Positions 1-9,623 of a stretch of DNA of 64,000 bases are shown piece by piece. The notes beneath the pieces were generated by a model that searched no databases, was not told the DNA's origin, and worked only from the letters and a program-made list of their open reading frames with translations. Location: contig CAZABP010000007.1 in NCBI GenBank assembly GCA_964483245.1, positions 60,190 through 124,189 on the forward strand, read 5' to 3'. Every line of letters begins with the position of its first letter. The stretch's first letter is position 1. The position numbers and the translations under genes are program-made. The stretch is from CAZABP01 sp964483245 (GTDB lineage: Bacteria > Planctomycetota > UBA1135 > UBA2386).

Positions 1-1
1 C

Positions 2-1618
2 GACGAGATTCACTACCTCGACGATCCGGAGCGCGGCACCGTGTGGGAGGAGAGCCTGATCTTCGCGCCGCCGCACGTCCGGTTCGTCGGGCTGTCGGCG
101 ACGATCAGCAACCTCGAGCAGTTCGGGAAATGGTTGGACTCGATCCGCCCGCACCGGCTCGAAGTGATCCACCACGTGCACCGGCCGGTGCCGCTCGAGC
201 ACCTGCTGTTCCATCCGGACGTCGGGCTGTTCGACCTGAGCGGGCGCAAGCGTGCGACGCGCATCGTCCAGCGTGAGGCGCAGAAGCGCCGCCAGCGGCG
301 CGAACGGCGGCCGCGGCGCCGCACCGAGGAGGCGGTGACCGCGGTCGTCGACCATCTCGAGCAGGAATCCCTGCTGCCGGTGCTGTGCTTCTGCTTCAGC
401 CGGCGCGAGTGCGAGTCGGCGGCCGAGGCGAACCAGCATCGTGCGCTGCTGCGGCCGGCCGAGCAGCGCGAGATGGCGACGCTGTTCGGCGACATCTGCC
501 GCAAGTTCGAGCTCGCGCCGGACCAGGATCCGAGCCTCGCCGGGATCGAACGCCGCGCGCTGCGCGGCGTCGGGTTCCACCACGCCGGCATGCTGCCGAT
601 CCACAAGGAAGTCGTCGAGCGGCTGTTCACGTCCGGGCTGCTGAAGCTGCTGTTCACGACCGAGACGTTCGCGCTCGGGATCAACATGCCGGCGCGCACG
701 GTCGTGTTCGAGAGCCTGCGCAAGTTCGACGGCGTCGACTTCGACTGGCTGCGCACGCGCGACTACCTGCAGATGGCCGGCCGCGCCGGCCGGCAGGGGA
801 TCGACGACGCCGGCCTCGTGATCTCGATCCTGGGCGACGAGGAGATCGAAGATGCGCCGCTGCCGCGGCTGTTCGGCGACCAGGTCGAGCCGGTCGTGTC
901 GCGGTTCAACCTGTCGTACTCGACGATCCTGAACCTGTACGAGCGGATGGGACAGGACCTCGGCGCCGCGTACGAGAAGTCGTTCGCTGCGTTCCAGACC
1001 GCCGGGAGCCGCAAGGCGCGCGAGCTGCGCCGCCAACAGGCCAAGCGCGACCTCGAGCGCCGCGTCACCGTGCTGGCCGAGGCCGGGTTCCTCGACGCCG
1101 ACGGGCTGCTGCCGCGGGGGCGGCTCGCACAGAAGATCAACGGCTACGAGATCCAGCTCGTCGAGCTGCTGTTCGACGGCGTGCTCGAGGACCTCGATCT
1201 GCCGGAGCTGGCCTGCGTGTTCGCGGCCCTCGTGCACGCCGAGCGGCGCAGCGATGGGGACAGCACGCGGATCCGCGGGCTCAAGCCGCAGCTGATGCGC
1301 CGCGTCGACCGCGCGATCGAACGCTTCCGCCGGATCGAGGCAGCGCATGGCTTCCGCCAGCGGCTCAAGCCGGCCGACTGGGGCATCGTGCCCGCAGTGC
1401 TGGCATGGTGCCGTGGCATGCCGATGACCGAGTTGCGCGGCATGCTCGACAACGAAGGGGGCGACCTGGTGCGCACGTTGCGTATGGCGATCCAGATGAT
1501 GCGCCAGCTCGGCGGTGCGTTGAGCGGTGCCTATGCTCTGATCCATCGCCTCGACGAGGCGATCGTCGCGATCAACCGCGACGAGGTGGATGCCAAACGT
1601 CAGTTCGAGCTCGGATGA
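2..1618 (+). CDS. Ski2-like DExH-box helicase, C-terminal part (5' end outside window)
   Basis: The reading frame is open from the first base of the window, so the N-terminal part with the Walker A motif is missing. The visible 538 residues begin exactly at motif II (DEIH). They continue with motif III (SAT in VGLSATISN), motif V (TTETFALGINMPARTVV) and motif VI (QMAGRAGR). This set and spacing is typical of Ski2/Mtr4-type superfamily 2 helicases, which unwind RNA or DNA using ATP. The last ~250 residues have no motif I recognise. The stop overlaps the next start by 4 bp (ATGA), so the two genes are probably co-translated. The family call is firm; the substrate cannot be told from sequence. 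Confidence 0.9.
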   Translation, partial: DEIHYLDDPERGTVWEESLIFAPPHVRFVGLSATISNLEQFGKWLDSIRPHRLEVIHHVHRPVPLEHLLFHPDVGLFDLSGRKRATRIVQREAQKRRQRRERRPRRRTEEAVTAVVDHLEQESLLPVLCFCFSRRECESAAEANQHRALLRPAEQREMATLFGDICRKFELAPDQDPSLAGIERRALRGVGFHHAGMLPIHKEVVERLFTSGLLKLLFTTETFALGINMPARTVVFESLRKFDGVDFDWLRTRDYLQMAGRAGRQGIDDAGLVISILGDEEIEDAPLPRLFGDQVEPVVSRFNLSYSTILNLYERMGQDLGAAYEKSFAAFQTAGSRKARELRRQQAKRDLERRVTVLAEAGFLDADGLLPRGRLAQKINGYEIQLVELLFDGVLEDLDLPELACVFAALVHAERRSDGDSTRIRGLKPQLMRRVDRAIERFRRIEAAHGFRQRLKPADWGIVPAVLAWCRGMPMTELRGMLDNEGGDLVRTLRMAIQMMRQLGGALSGAYALIHRLDEAIVAINRDEVDAKRQFELG

Positions 1619-2847
1619 ACCGTTCGCTGGTCAGGCTGCTCCCGCTGTTGTCGGTCGCGCTGCTCGCGGCGCAGGAACCGAACCTCACCCCGACCAAGGC
1701 ACCGAAGCTCCGCGGCGCGCGCACGCAGGTCGGCGGCGTCGAGGTACTGCTGCTCGCCGGCGACGACCACGAGCGCGGGTTCGCCGAAGGGCAGCTGATG
1801 GCGCCCGAGATCCGCAGCGTGTTCCGCGCCTTCGCGCTGTCACGGCAGCGGCTGCCGGATCCTTCGCTGTGGGACCGGATGCTGCTGCCATTCGCGCGCG
1901 CGCGGGCGGAGTTCCCGCCGGAGCTGCGCACGCAGGCCGAAGGGATCATCGCCGGCATGCGCGCGCGCGATCCCGCGCTGCTGCAGGTCGAGGAGCTCGG
2001 CCGCGAGCTGACCGCCGACGACCTGCTGGCCGGGAGCCTGCTGATCGACTTCGCCGGCTTCGGCTGCTCGTCGGTCGTCGTCAGCGGCGAGCAGGTCGAC
2101 GGCGGCGGCCCGCTGGTCGGGCGCAACCTCGACTACGCCGTCCCCCCCGAAATGCTGGCCGGCACGATGCTGATCGTGCACGCGCGCAACGGCGAGCGGC
2201 ACGGCTTCGTGTCGATCGGATGGCCCGGCATGCTCGGCATCGTGACCGCGATCTCCGACGCCGGTGTCTCGGTCGCGATCCACGACGTCGAGGCCAAGGC
2301 GCGCACGCGCCAGCGCGTGACGCCGCGGATGATCGCGCTCCGCCAGCTCGTCGAGCGGCTGCCGGCCGGCGACGACGTCGCGAACGCGGGCGCCGAGCTC
2401 CTGCGCAAGCTGCAGTTCGGCTACGGCGGCAACGCGATGCTGGCCTGGCGCGCCGACGGCGAGCGCGCGGCCGGCGCCGCCGTGCTCGAGTTCGACACCA
2501 ACCGCGAGGCCGAGGAGGGCGTATCGATCCGGCTGCCGGAGGACGGCCTGCTGCTGTGCACGAACCACCACCGCACGCGCGCCGAGCCGGATGACTGCGG
2601 CCGCTACGCGCGGATCCTGGCCGCCGGCGGCAAGCTCGGTGACGGACTCACGCCAGCGGATCTCGAGCCGGTGATCCGTGCGGGGATCAAGGAGGACACG
2701 ATCCACAGCGCCGTCATCGACCTCGCGTCGCTGCGCCTACGGATCGCATTCCGCCGCCAGCCGCAGGAGAAGCAGGAGTGGCTCGCTGCCGAGCGCGTGC
2801 ACGAGTTGGATCTCGCGGCGCTGCTGCGGGAGGCGGAGAAGCAGTAG
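1615..2847 (+). CDS. Exported C45/acyltransferase-like Ntn-hydrolase
   Basis: This 410-residue protein starts with a signal peptide (residues 1-20, ending LLAAQ). Residues 147-174 read AGFGCSSVV followed by GRNLDY. That resembles the nucleophile region of C45 peptidase/isopenicillin-N acyltransferase-like Ntn hydrolases, in which a Cys becomes N-terminal after self-cleavage; Cys151 is the candidate. Further matches are a GFVSIGWPGMLG strand and a late CTNHH segment. The start overlaps the helicase stop (ATGA), so the ATG is well fixed. The substrate is unknown; the choice between hydrolase and acyltransferase is open. Convergent with the next gene, 23 bp away. Confidence 0.75.
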   Translation: MNRSLVRLLPLLSVALLAAQEPNLTPTKAPKLRGARTQVGGVEVLLLAGDDHERGFAEGQLMAPEIRSVFRAFALSRQRLPDPSLWDRMLLPFARARAEFPPELRTQAEGIIAGMRARDPALLQVEELGRELTADDLLAGSLLIDFAGFGCSSVVVSGEQVDGGGPLVGRNLDYAVPPEMLAGTMLIVHARNGERHGFVSIGWPGMLGIVTAISDAGVSVAIHDVEAKARTRQRVTPRMIALRQLVERLPAGDDVANAGAELLRKLQFGYGGNAMLAWRADGERAAGAAVLEFDTNREAEEGVSIRLPEDGLLLCTNHHRTRAEPDDCGRYARILAAGGKLGDGLTPADLEPVIRAGIKEDTIHSAVIDLASLRLRIAFRRQPQEKQEWLAAERVHELDLAALLREAEKQ

Positions 2848-2870
2848 GGCGTTCGCCGTGTTGCCCAGCC

Positions 2871-4469
2871 TCATTCGCGTCGCGGGGCGCTGAACCGGAC
2901 CAGCGCTGTGGCTGCCTGACACTCGACCTCCTGCACCCAAGCCGGCTCCGCGACATCGGCCGCGCGAGCGACGACGCGCACCGGCCCTCTCGCCACGATC
3001 AAGCTGGCCCGCCATGCAGGCTCTTCCGGTCCATGGCTCCTGAGCAGCGTCCGGCTCGGTATGACCAGCTCCGTCCGTCCACCGTGAGTCACCTCGTACG
3101 AGACGTCGTGGGCTCGCATCGCGTCGTTCCCGCACCACTGGAGCTCCAACCGCGTCGCCGGTGAGAGCTCGATCGTCTGTTCCGGTGGTACGAGACGGAC
3201 ATCGGCGTGTGCGATCCAGACTCCACGTCGTGATGCCGCGGTGATGACGAGCGGCTGCTGGCTGCTGCCGACCTCGATCGTGTCGGACACCCACTGGTGC
3301 GGGCCGAGGTACAGCAACTCTGCGGTCCCGGCGAGCGGGACGCCAACGATCCGGGCCTGGACGTTGAGAGGCCGGTCCACGCTTCCCGTCACGCGGACGG
3401 TCACCCGGTCGCGCGGTCGTCGGAGACGGACGCGAGGCGTCGTGCCGGGATTCGGCACCTCGACGCGCACCAGCTCCGGCAGCGTCGCGAAGTCGGTCAG
3501 CGGCAGGCTTCCCAACCGGTATGCGCCCGCAGGGAGCCGCGTCGAGAACGTGCCCGCCGCGATCGGGCCAGGCAGCGGAAACAGCCGGCCGTCCGGCGGC
3601 TCCTCCCGGTACAGGAACAGCCGCGAGCCGTGGTCGAGCGCCGTGCCCGGCTCCACCTCCACTTCGAGCGCGACCTCGTGCTGCGGCTCAGGAGCAACGA
3701 GCGTGCACCAGACGTCCAGCACGGGCTGCTGCTCAGCATGGATCAGCCGGTGCACGTGCGGCGGCGAGTCTCCGGGTTGCGCGTCGGGCGCGCAGACGAA
3801 GTAGCCGCTCGGCGGCAGGTTTTCGAACCGACAGATGCCGTGCTCATCGGTGCGGCCGCGCTGCAGCTCCGCCGGCATGGGGGCGCTGTCGAGCTTCGTT
3901 TCGAACAGCCGGACCTCTGCATTCGCGAGGGGTGCCGCCATGTCGCTCTGGAGCAGCCATGCGGTCACTGTGCGGCGATCCGGCGCGAAGTTGAGTCGAT
4001 GGTGCGTCGTTCCGGTGAACGGTGGGAACAGACGGAACGCCGTGAGGCCGGCGCCCTCACGCTGCGTCACGCGGAGCGCGAGCCAGCTCCCTGGCTGCAG
4101 CTCGATCCGTTCGGTGCCGGTGGAGCTGCGCGTGTGCAGCTCGGCGCTCGAGCTGCCAGTCTCGCCGCGCAGGAGCATGTCGGAGGTACGCGGGGCCTGC
4201 GGGGAGACGCGATACGCCAGCTCGCAACGCGCCGGCGCGCCGCTCGCATCACGTACGTCGAGCTCGAGGATCTGTACCGCAGCCGCGACCGGCATCCGAT
4301 CTTCGGGGCGCGGCGGCGCAGCGGTGTCCGCGGCATGGCTCGGAGCGACGCCCGACGGCTCGTCCACCTCGCGGCGCGCGCCCGACTCCGCATCACCGCG
4401 AAACCAGATGGCGAGACCTGCCGCGAGCAGCAGGGCTCCCCCGATCAGCAGCAACCTCGAGCGCGGCAT
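2871..4469 (-). CDS. Membrane-anchored protein with carboxypeptidase-regulatory-like domain
   Basis: This 532-residue protein has one N-terminal hydrophobic segment (about residues 5-24) after MPRSR, which suggests an inner-membrane anchor or uncleaved signal. The rest would be extracytoplasmic. Around residues 165-230 the pattern (VTAWLL, then PLANAEVRLF, then GRTDEHGICRFENLPPSGY) is a carboxypeptidase-regulatory-like or Cna-B-like beta-sandwich. These usually serve as structural or adhesive modules. The gene starts 4 bp after the stop of the kelch gene and is the last gene of a three-gene exported-protein operon. No catalytic motif is visible; function unknown. Confidence 0.7.
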   Translation of the reverse strand: MPRSRLLLIGGALLLAAGLAIWFRGDAESGARREVDEPSGVAPSHAADTAAPPRPEDRMPVAAAVQILELDVRDASGAPARCELAYRVSPQAPRTSDMLLRGETGSSSAELHTRSSTGTERIELQPGSWLALRVTQREGAGLTAFRLFPPFTGTTHHRLNFAPDRRTVTAWLLQSDMAAPLANAEVRLFETKLDSAPMPAELQRGRTDEHGICRFENLPPSGYFVCAPDAQPGDSPPHVHRLIHAEQQPVLDVWCTLVAPEPQHEVALEVEVEPGTALDHGSRLFLYREEPPDGRLFPLPGPIAAGTFSTRLPAGAYRLGSLPLTDFATLPELVRVEVPNPGTTPRVRLRRPRDRVTVRVTGSVDRPLNVQARIVGVPLAGTAELLYLGPHQWVSDTIEVGSSQQPLVITAASRRGVWIAHADVRLVPPEQTIELSPATRLELQWCGNDAMRAHDVSYEVTHGGRTELVIPSRTLLRSHGPEEPAWRASLIVARGPVRVVARAADVAEPAWVQEVECQAATALVRFSAPRRE

Positions 4470-4473
4470 GCGC

Positions 4474-6858
4474 TCAGCGCACGATGTCGAGCTGGACCCT
4501 GTTGGTGATCGAGCCGAACGCCGGCCCCGGTGCCAAGGTCAAGCCAGCAGCGTGGATCCGCGTGCCGACCAGACCGAGGTCCTGCGGGATCGGCAGCGTC
4601 CATGCGCCGCGGCCTTGGGCATCGAGCGTCTGCACGAGCCCGAGCTGCAGAGATGCTGCGAGCAGTGGATCCCAGCCAAGCGGCAGCCGGCGCGGCCCGA
4701 GGCCTCCGGTGTCGAACAGTGGGATTCCGGGCCCGGCGGCGCCGGACAGCAGCATCGCGAATGGACGCGAGGGATCGTGCGGGAGCGCGATGTCGAACCG
4801 CACCTGCTCGCCGGGGCGGGGAAGCACCAAGTCCGTCGAGAGCGGTCTGGGCTCGAGATCCCAGGCGAGCGAATCCCACCCAGCACTGTTCCCGAAGAAC
4901 AATCGCAATCGCTCGCGTCCGATGTCTGCGACCAAGTCCGTCGGTACCGCTCCAGATGCGAGGTAGTACTCCGGATACGACCGGCTGACGAACGGGAACC
5001 CGCCTGAGCCGAGGCGAGCCCATTGCGTGCCGTCCCACAGCCACATGTCGGTGTAGTAATTCTTGATCCACTTCGGCGGCGCGGCGAACTCTCCAGCCAC
5101 CAGTACGACGCCGCCCAACCACGACGCGTACGCCATCACGTGCTTCGTGCGCGGGCTCGGACGGACCGACGGGTTCGCCTGATGCCACCGCGACCCGTCC
5201 CATTCCCAGGTGTCATCGAGGTACTTCTGAGCGTTGCCCTCGTAGCCACCGAACATGACGACGCGCCCACGCGCCGCGTCGTACGCCAGGGAGCCCATGG
5301 AACCGCGCTTGGGTGGCCTTGGGTCCGAGGTCCGGTCGTGCCAGCCGGTACTCGGGTCCCATTCCAGCACACGTCCATCCGTGTGGATCGTCACGATCGT
5401 CTTACGCCGGCTGTCGTAGACGCTGCGCCCCATGTTCGCGTCAGGCGGCGTGGGGCCGCCATTCCAGCGCTCCCAGGTTGTTCCGTTCCAGAGCCTCGTC
5501 GCTATTGCGGGACCACCGTTCGTTTCGATCGCCATGACGCGTTGGATTCCAGGATGTGCTGCACGCACATACCCTGGACGCACCGGGAACGTGGTGTCGA
5601 CGTTCTGCGTCAGGGGCCCGACAGCGTCGCTCCACGTAACGGTACGGGTCGCCTCTTTCGGATAGTCCACACGGCTCACGACGACGAACTCGTCGCGGAT
5701 CGGATCGTGGACCGCCTGGAAGATACCCTGGCTAGTCGAATACTCGCCCGCGAAGCACTCCTGGGCATCGACCAGCTTCCACGCAGGCGCCTCCGCGCCG
5801 CGCCACCGCCATGTCTCATGTCCATTGCGCCAAGAAGGCGGGATCGCCTGCTGCGGGTAGCTGGTGGCATAAACGTACAGCACGCCGCCTGAGTGCGGAT
5901 CGTCGGTAAGCCGGTGCATGCCGTACGAGATCGGCGGCGGGTTCGCTGGCGTGGCATCCTTCCAGCCGACTCCATCCCAGAGCCAGGTCTTGGAGGTTGC
6001 GTTCCCCTGGATCCACTGATAGCCGTGAAACACGAGCTTTCCCGTGCTCGCGTCGTACGCCATCCCGCTGTCCCCCCACGTGTACGGCCGCGGATCTAGC
6101 ACCTGCGCGAACCAATTCACGCCATCGTAGAACCAGGTTTCGTTCTCCAAGAAGTCGTTGCCCATCATCACGATCTTCCCCGTCGGCGGGTGATAGGCCA
6201 TGTTGGGGAATGCGCGTGCCCATGGTCGCGTTGCCGTCTGGATCTGCCGCCATTGCACGCCATCCCACTCCCAGGTCTCGTCGTTCGGGATCGGGAAGCC
6301 TAGGAGATCGAAGCCGGCGCCGCCGCCGAACATCACGACCTTCTTGCGGACCGGATCGGTGATCATCGCAGCCCCCCAGCGCGGCGACGGTTTGATCGTT
6401 GTGCGGATCTCGCGCCACGTGCGGCCATCCCATTCCCAGAAGTCGCCCAGCACGAAGTTGGTCGCATCGGTGAGCCCCTGGTTCTGAGTACCGCCGAACA
6501 TCACGACACGCCGCCGTACCGGGTCGAACGCCATTGCGCAGTTCGAACGGGGCGGCGGCTTGACGGTCGCTGGACGGTGCAGCCATCGCGTTCCGTTCCA
6601 TTCCCAGACCTCGCTGATCATGTGAGGGAGCTTCCGGGTGAACCGAAATCCGCCGTAGCGGACCACAGAGTTGCGATCCGGATTCGTGGCCAGCGCGAAG
6701 TCACGGATCGCGTCGAGGTGCGGGACCGGCCGCCAGGGCAGTTCCACCTGCATCGGTCCCTGCGCGCGGATCCCAGTGCTCGACAGCACCAGCGCAAGCA
6801 AGGCAATGTGCGGAAGCGCCTCGAGGGCCGCACGTCCACCCGAAGCAGAGCTGCTCAT
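4474..6858 (-). CDS. Secreted kelch-type beta-propeller protein
   Basis: This 794-residue protein has an N-terminal signal peptide (cleavage near IRAQG). It then carries many kelch-like repeats with the recurring signatures VMFGG and (D/E)TWEWDG.RW, about 50-60 residues apart, across roughly residues 40-620. Such repeats form beta-propellers that bind ligands or proteins. The last ~110 residues form a separate beta-rich domain ending in SITNRVQLDIV, also seen in the protein at 26837-28714. The start overlaps the stop of the upstream beta-helix gene (ATGA), so translation is probably coupled to that phase-variable gene. Likely a surface or periplasmic binding protein; ligand unknown. Confidence 0.8.
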   Translation of the reverse strand: MSSSASGGRAALEALPHIALLALVLSSTGIRAQGPMQVELPWRPVPHLDAIRDFALATNPDRNSVVRYGGFRFTRKLPHMISEVWEWNGTRWLHRPATVKPPPRSNCAMAFDPVRRRVVMFGGTQNQGLTDATNFVLGDFWEWDGRTWREIRTTIKPSPRWGAAMITDPVRKKVVMFGGGAGFDLLGFPIPNDETWEWDGVQWRQIQTATRPWARAFPNMAYHPPTGKIVMMGNDFLENETWFYDGVNWFAQVLDPRPYTWGDSGMAYDASTGKLVFHGYQWIQGNATSKTWLWDGVGWKDATPANPPPISYGMHRLTDDPHSGGVLYVYATSYPQQAIPPSWRNGHETWRWRGAEAPAWKLVDAQECFAGEYSTSQGIFQAVHDPIRDEFVVVSRVDYPKEATRTVTWSDAVGPLTQNVDTTFPVRPGYVRAAHPGIQRVMAIETNGGPAIATRLWNGTTWERWNGGPTPPDANMGRSVYDSRRKTIVTIHTDGRVLEWDPSTGWHDRTSDPRPPKRGSMGSLAYDAARGRVVMFGGYEGNAQKYLDDTWEWDGSRWHQANPSVRPSPRTKHVMAYASWLGGVVLVAGEFAAPPKWIKNYYTDMWLWDGTQWARLGSGGFPFVSRSYPEYYLASGAVPTDLVADIGRERLRLFFGNSAGWDSLAWDLEPRPLSTDLVLPRPGEQVRFDIALPHDPSRPFAMLLSGAAGPGIPLFDTGGLGPRRLPLGWDPLLAASLQLGLVQTLDAQGRGAWTLPIPQDLGLVGTRIHAAGLTLAPGPAFGSITNRVQLDIVR

Positions 6859-9423
6859 TCGACCACCATGACCAGAAACGATTGCAGGTTGTTACGGCTG
6901 AGATCGGGCGTCCAGAACCCTCTGTCTTTCTTCTCGACCGAGTACCGCAGCGCCTGAAGAGTGTCCACACTCGGTGACGTCGCGGGGAACCAGTCATAGG
7001 TCGGCGGGGTTGGGCTCGGTATGGTCCCGCGGGACCAACCGTCGAACTCCGCGATGATCGGGAATGCCGCCTGCTGCCCATGTTGGTCGAAGACCGTGAA
7101 CGAGGGAGTGCCGTAGGTCGCGTCTAACCAGATGAACTGGTTCGGCAGTCCTACGTCTGCGCCCGGTGGATGCACGACCGGTTGCGTCGGGTCGAAGTAC
7201 AGCAGGCCGTTGTAGATCGATGGGTAGCAGTACTGCCACACTGGGTTCGACGGCCAAGTCGCGCCGAGTTGTTGGTGCCACCACGGATGCCCATCCGGCA
7301 AGAGATGCGGCATGATCTCGACGAGGTATGGGTTGTAGTACGAGCGAGCGGCGTCGTCGAAGCCCCAAGCGTCGAACCAGGGCGGCAGCCTGCCGCTCGG
7401 TACCGAGTAGTTGTACGCGGTGGGAATAGGGGTCGGCGGGTTGCCGAGGTGACTCACGCCGCGATGCAACGGTCTGGGTGGATACGGGACACTGCTCCCG
7501 ACCTTCGTCTTCGGCGGTCCAAGGAACCAATAGAACTCGTTCCGCATCACGGGCCTTCGCTGAATGGGTTCCTCCACTGGATAGCGCAGGAATGAAGTCG
7601 TGGCGAAACGCATCCCCGCAATGATTGAGTCGCCGAGCTCATCCGCGCCGACGTCAATCTCCCGCCCGTGATTTGGTCCGGAGTAGATTGGGTGGTCTTC
7701 GATCCGGCGGTTGCCGAACCCCTCCGCGTCGAAGCCGAGAGTCCAGTGGTCGAAGGCCCACGTGTTCTGCGAGGTACCCAGCGGGAGGTAGCCTGGCGGA
7801 TAGTTGACCACTAGCCCGTTTGCCATCGTCAGCGGGAACGAGCCGTCCCAACCCGAGTCAACCAGCCGATTCAGCAAACCACCTGCACCTCCCGGGTCGT
7901 AGATCGGATCGTCTGAGGCAAGGGTCGCTGCAGGCGCCAGCCGGAAGTCGTGCGGCGAATCGTCGAACTCCGCGAGAGTTCCCGGCGTGCCGAGTGCACC
8001 AGCCGCACGGCAGTTGCAGATCAGATCGCGCACGTACAAGACGCCACGGCGGATCGGAGGACTCTGATGGATGTAGCCTGTGTACGGAGCGATGTTCAGG
8101 TTGGCTTGCGGCGCCGGCGCAGTCGTGCCCGAGCGCGGCTGCGTCGCCGGGAGCGGAGCAATGATCGGCGCATTCGGGAAGTTGTATCGTTGCAGTTCGT
8201 ACGCGTTGTAGTCGCCCGGAGGTGGCGTCAAAGGTGATGTGATCCGAAGGTCCTCGCCCGCCATCCCTTGCATCCCGCTCGCTCCGTTGCCGAACCAGCC
8301 ACCGAACTGCCAGTGCGAGGGATAGCGGCACCAAGCTCCGTTCACGGCGTTCGGCTCGCCCCCGTCGATGATGTTGTTGACGAGGATCAGGCGCGAGAAG
8401 CCCGTCGCGACAGGGTCGTTGTAGGGTGGTCCCGGAAGTCTTGGCAGAAGGCCGTTCCAGACGCCGATCCGATTGAACGCAATCGTGTTGTTGAACAGCT
8501 TCACGCCGGCGTGCACGACGGTTCCGGGCAGGTGCGTGTCAGGCAGGTTCCAGGATCCTGCGACGAGCACGCCGACGTAGTTCCTGACCAGGAAGCAGTT
8601 CGAGATCGTCGGTGCCGCTTCGAGAACGTTGTTGACGGTGATCGCGGCGAGTTGGTGTGCCGTTTGAATCGTCTGGACCGCAGTCGCCCCCATGATCGTG
8701 ACGGAGTCGATGAATGTCCCCTCTCCAGTGATCGGCGTCGATCCTGCCATGACCCCGAACTCGAACGCGGGGCCGGATCCGCCACCCTCGCCATCCGGGA
8801 ATGCGACAAGATCGAAAACGGTGTTCAGCGCGCTCGTTCCCTGGACGCTGACGCGCGGAGGGAGATGGATGGGGAAGGACTCCCCGTTCCCCTTCAGGCC
8901 ATTGTCCGAATGCGTGCCGCTCCACCTCGCGTAGATCCCCGGCAAGCAGTGGATGATCGCGTACTCCCAGGTCGGCGCGTCGTCCTGGTCGTTACCGCTC
9001 GCGCACGTGCCGCCGGTGTACGGATGCGAGTACGGCAGCGGGGGCTGCTGCTGTGTCACCGCGTAGATGTAGTTGACGGCACCGGTGACCGTCCGGAACG
9101 GCCACGACGCGTGCAGCAGCGTCGCATGTCCGAGCGATGGGTTCTGCACGCCGTTCGGCGCAGTCTCCCAGGGACAACATGGGAGCGCACCGCTCGGCGC
9201 GGGGTTCTGGATCGCTGCCTGGGTGTCGTCGCCGAATTTGGGATCCACCCAGAGGTGCAGCACTCGCTTCGGCGGTGGCGTTGCCCCTTGTGCGGCGAGG
9301 TCAGCGTGCGCGCCGGCGACGCACGCGAGGATGAACGCTACCGCCTGCGCAGGACGCAGGACGCAGGACGCAGGACGCAGGACGCAGGACGCAGGACGCA
9401 GGACGCAGGACGCAGCCGCTCAT
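6855..9423 (-). CDS. Phase-variable exported beta-helix protein, currently out of frame
   Basis: The main frame (6855 up to 9419, no stop) encodes ~855 residues. It begins with a signal-peptide h-region (AVAFILACVAGAHA), then DLAAQ, then a body rich in parallel beta-helix-like turns (FNNTIAFNRIGVW, ILVNNIIDGG). No ATG lies in this frame upstream; its first ordinary start is GTG at 9263, which would drop the signal peptide. The well-supported start is the ATG at 9423 with a perfect Shine-Dalgarno. Between it and the signal peptide are nine 7-bp repeats; 10+7n must be divisible by 3, so n=8 or 11 gives the full protein and n=9, as here, does not. As sequenced, the ATG makes a 40-residue peptide ending at 9301. 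An assembly miscount of the repeat is the main alternative. Confidence 0.8.
9351..9413 (-). repeat. Nine tandem copies of the 7-bp unit GCGTCCT
   Basis: Nine perfect, uninterrupted copies (sense strand GCGTCCT, plus strand AGGACGC) cover 63 bp, with partial matches on both sides. The array starts 10 nt after the A of the ATG at 9423 and ends immediately before the signal-peptide codons. Three units make 21 nt, so every reading frame encodes the same cyclic heptapeptide (ASCVLRP) without stops. Gain or loss of a copy by strand slippage therefore changes only the downstream frame. Confidence 0.95.
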
Positions 9424-9428
9424 GGAAG

Positions 9429-9437
9429 CCTCCTTCT
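9429..9437 (-). promoter_or_regulatory. Strong Shine-Dalgarno (AGAAGGAGG) fixing the ATG at 9423
   Basis: On the minus strand AGAAGGAGG lies 5 nt before the ATG, a full match to the anti-Shine-Dalgarno core. Most genes in this window have weak or no such site, so it is strong evidence that translation starts at 9423, before the heptamer array, and not at the internal GTG at 9263. Confidence 0.85.
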
Positions 9438-9448
9438 GAGGGTTGCCC

Positions 9449-9476
9449 ACCCTAGCCCCGATTCCCCCGCTGGCAA
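9449..9476 (-). promoter_or_regulatory. Candidate promoter of the phase-variable gene
   Basis: Minus strand: TTGCCA (-35, at 9471-9476), a 16-bp spacer, and TAGGGT (-10, at 9449-9454). The -35 is close to consensus and the -10 is weak, as expected in high GC. Transcription would start about 20 nt before the ATG at 9423, giving a short leader containing the Shine-Dalgarno. Confidence 0.4.
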
Positions 9477-9623
9477 CCGGCTCGGGAAAAGTTCTTCGCG
9501 AGTCGTTCCCGCCGCCCTGGCAGATGTCGCGGTGTCTGCGCGCGACCCGGACCCTAAGGCAAAGCTGCGTAGGCATCGGCAATCCGTCGCGCGCGGAAAG
9601 CGCGCCCGCCGCGCCGCGCGCCC

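Noticed and set aside
9301..9423. The 40-residue peptide encoded from ATG 9423 as a functional small protein
   Set aside because: After the repeat it runs into out-of-frame signal-peptide codons and ends in an Arg-rich tail. It is best explained as the product of the OFF frame.
9301..9423. Programmed ribosomal frameshifting to join ATG 9423 to the beta-helix frame
   Set aside because: No slippery heptamer of the X-XXY-YYZ type and no stimulatory structure is obvious. A 7-bp tandem array is explained more simply by slippage of DNA replication.
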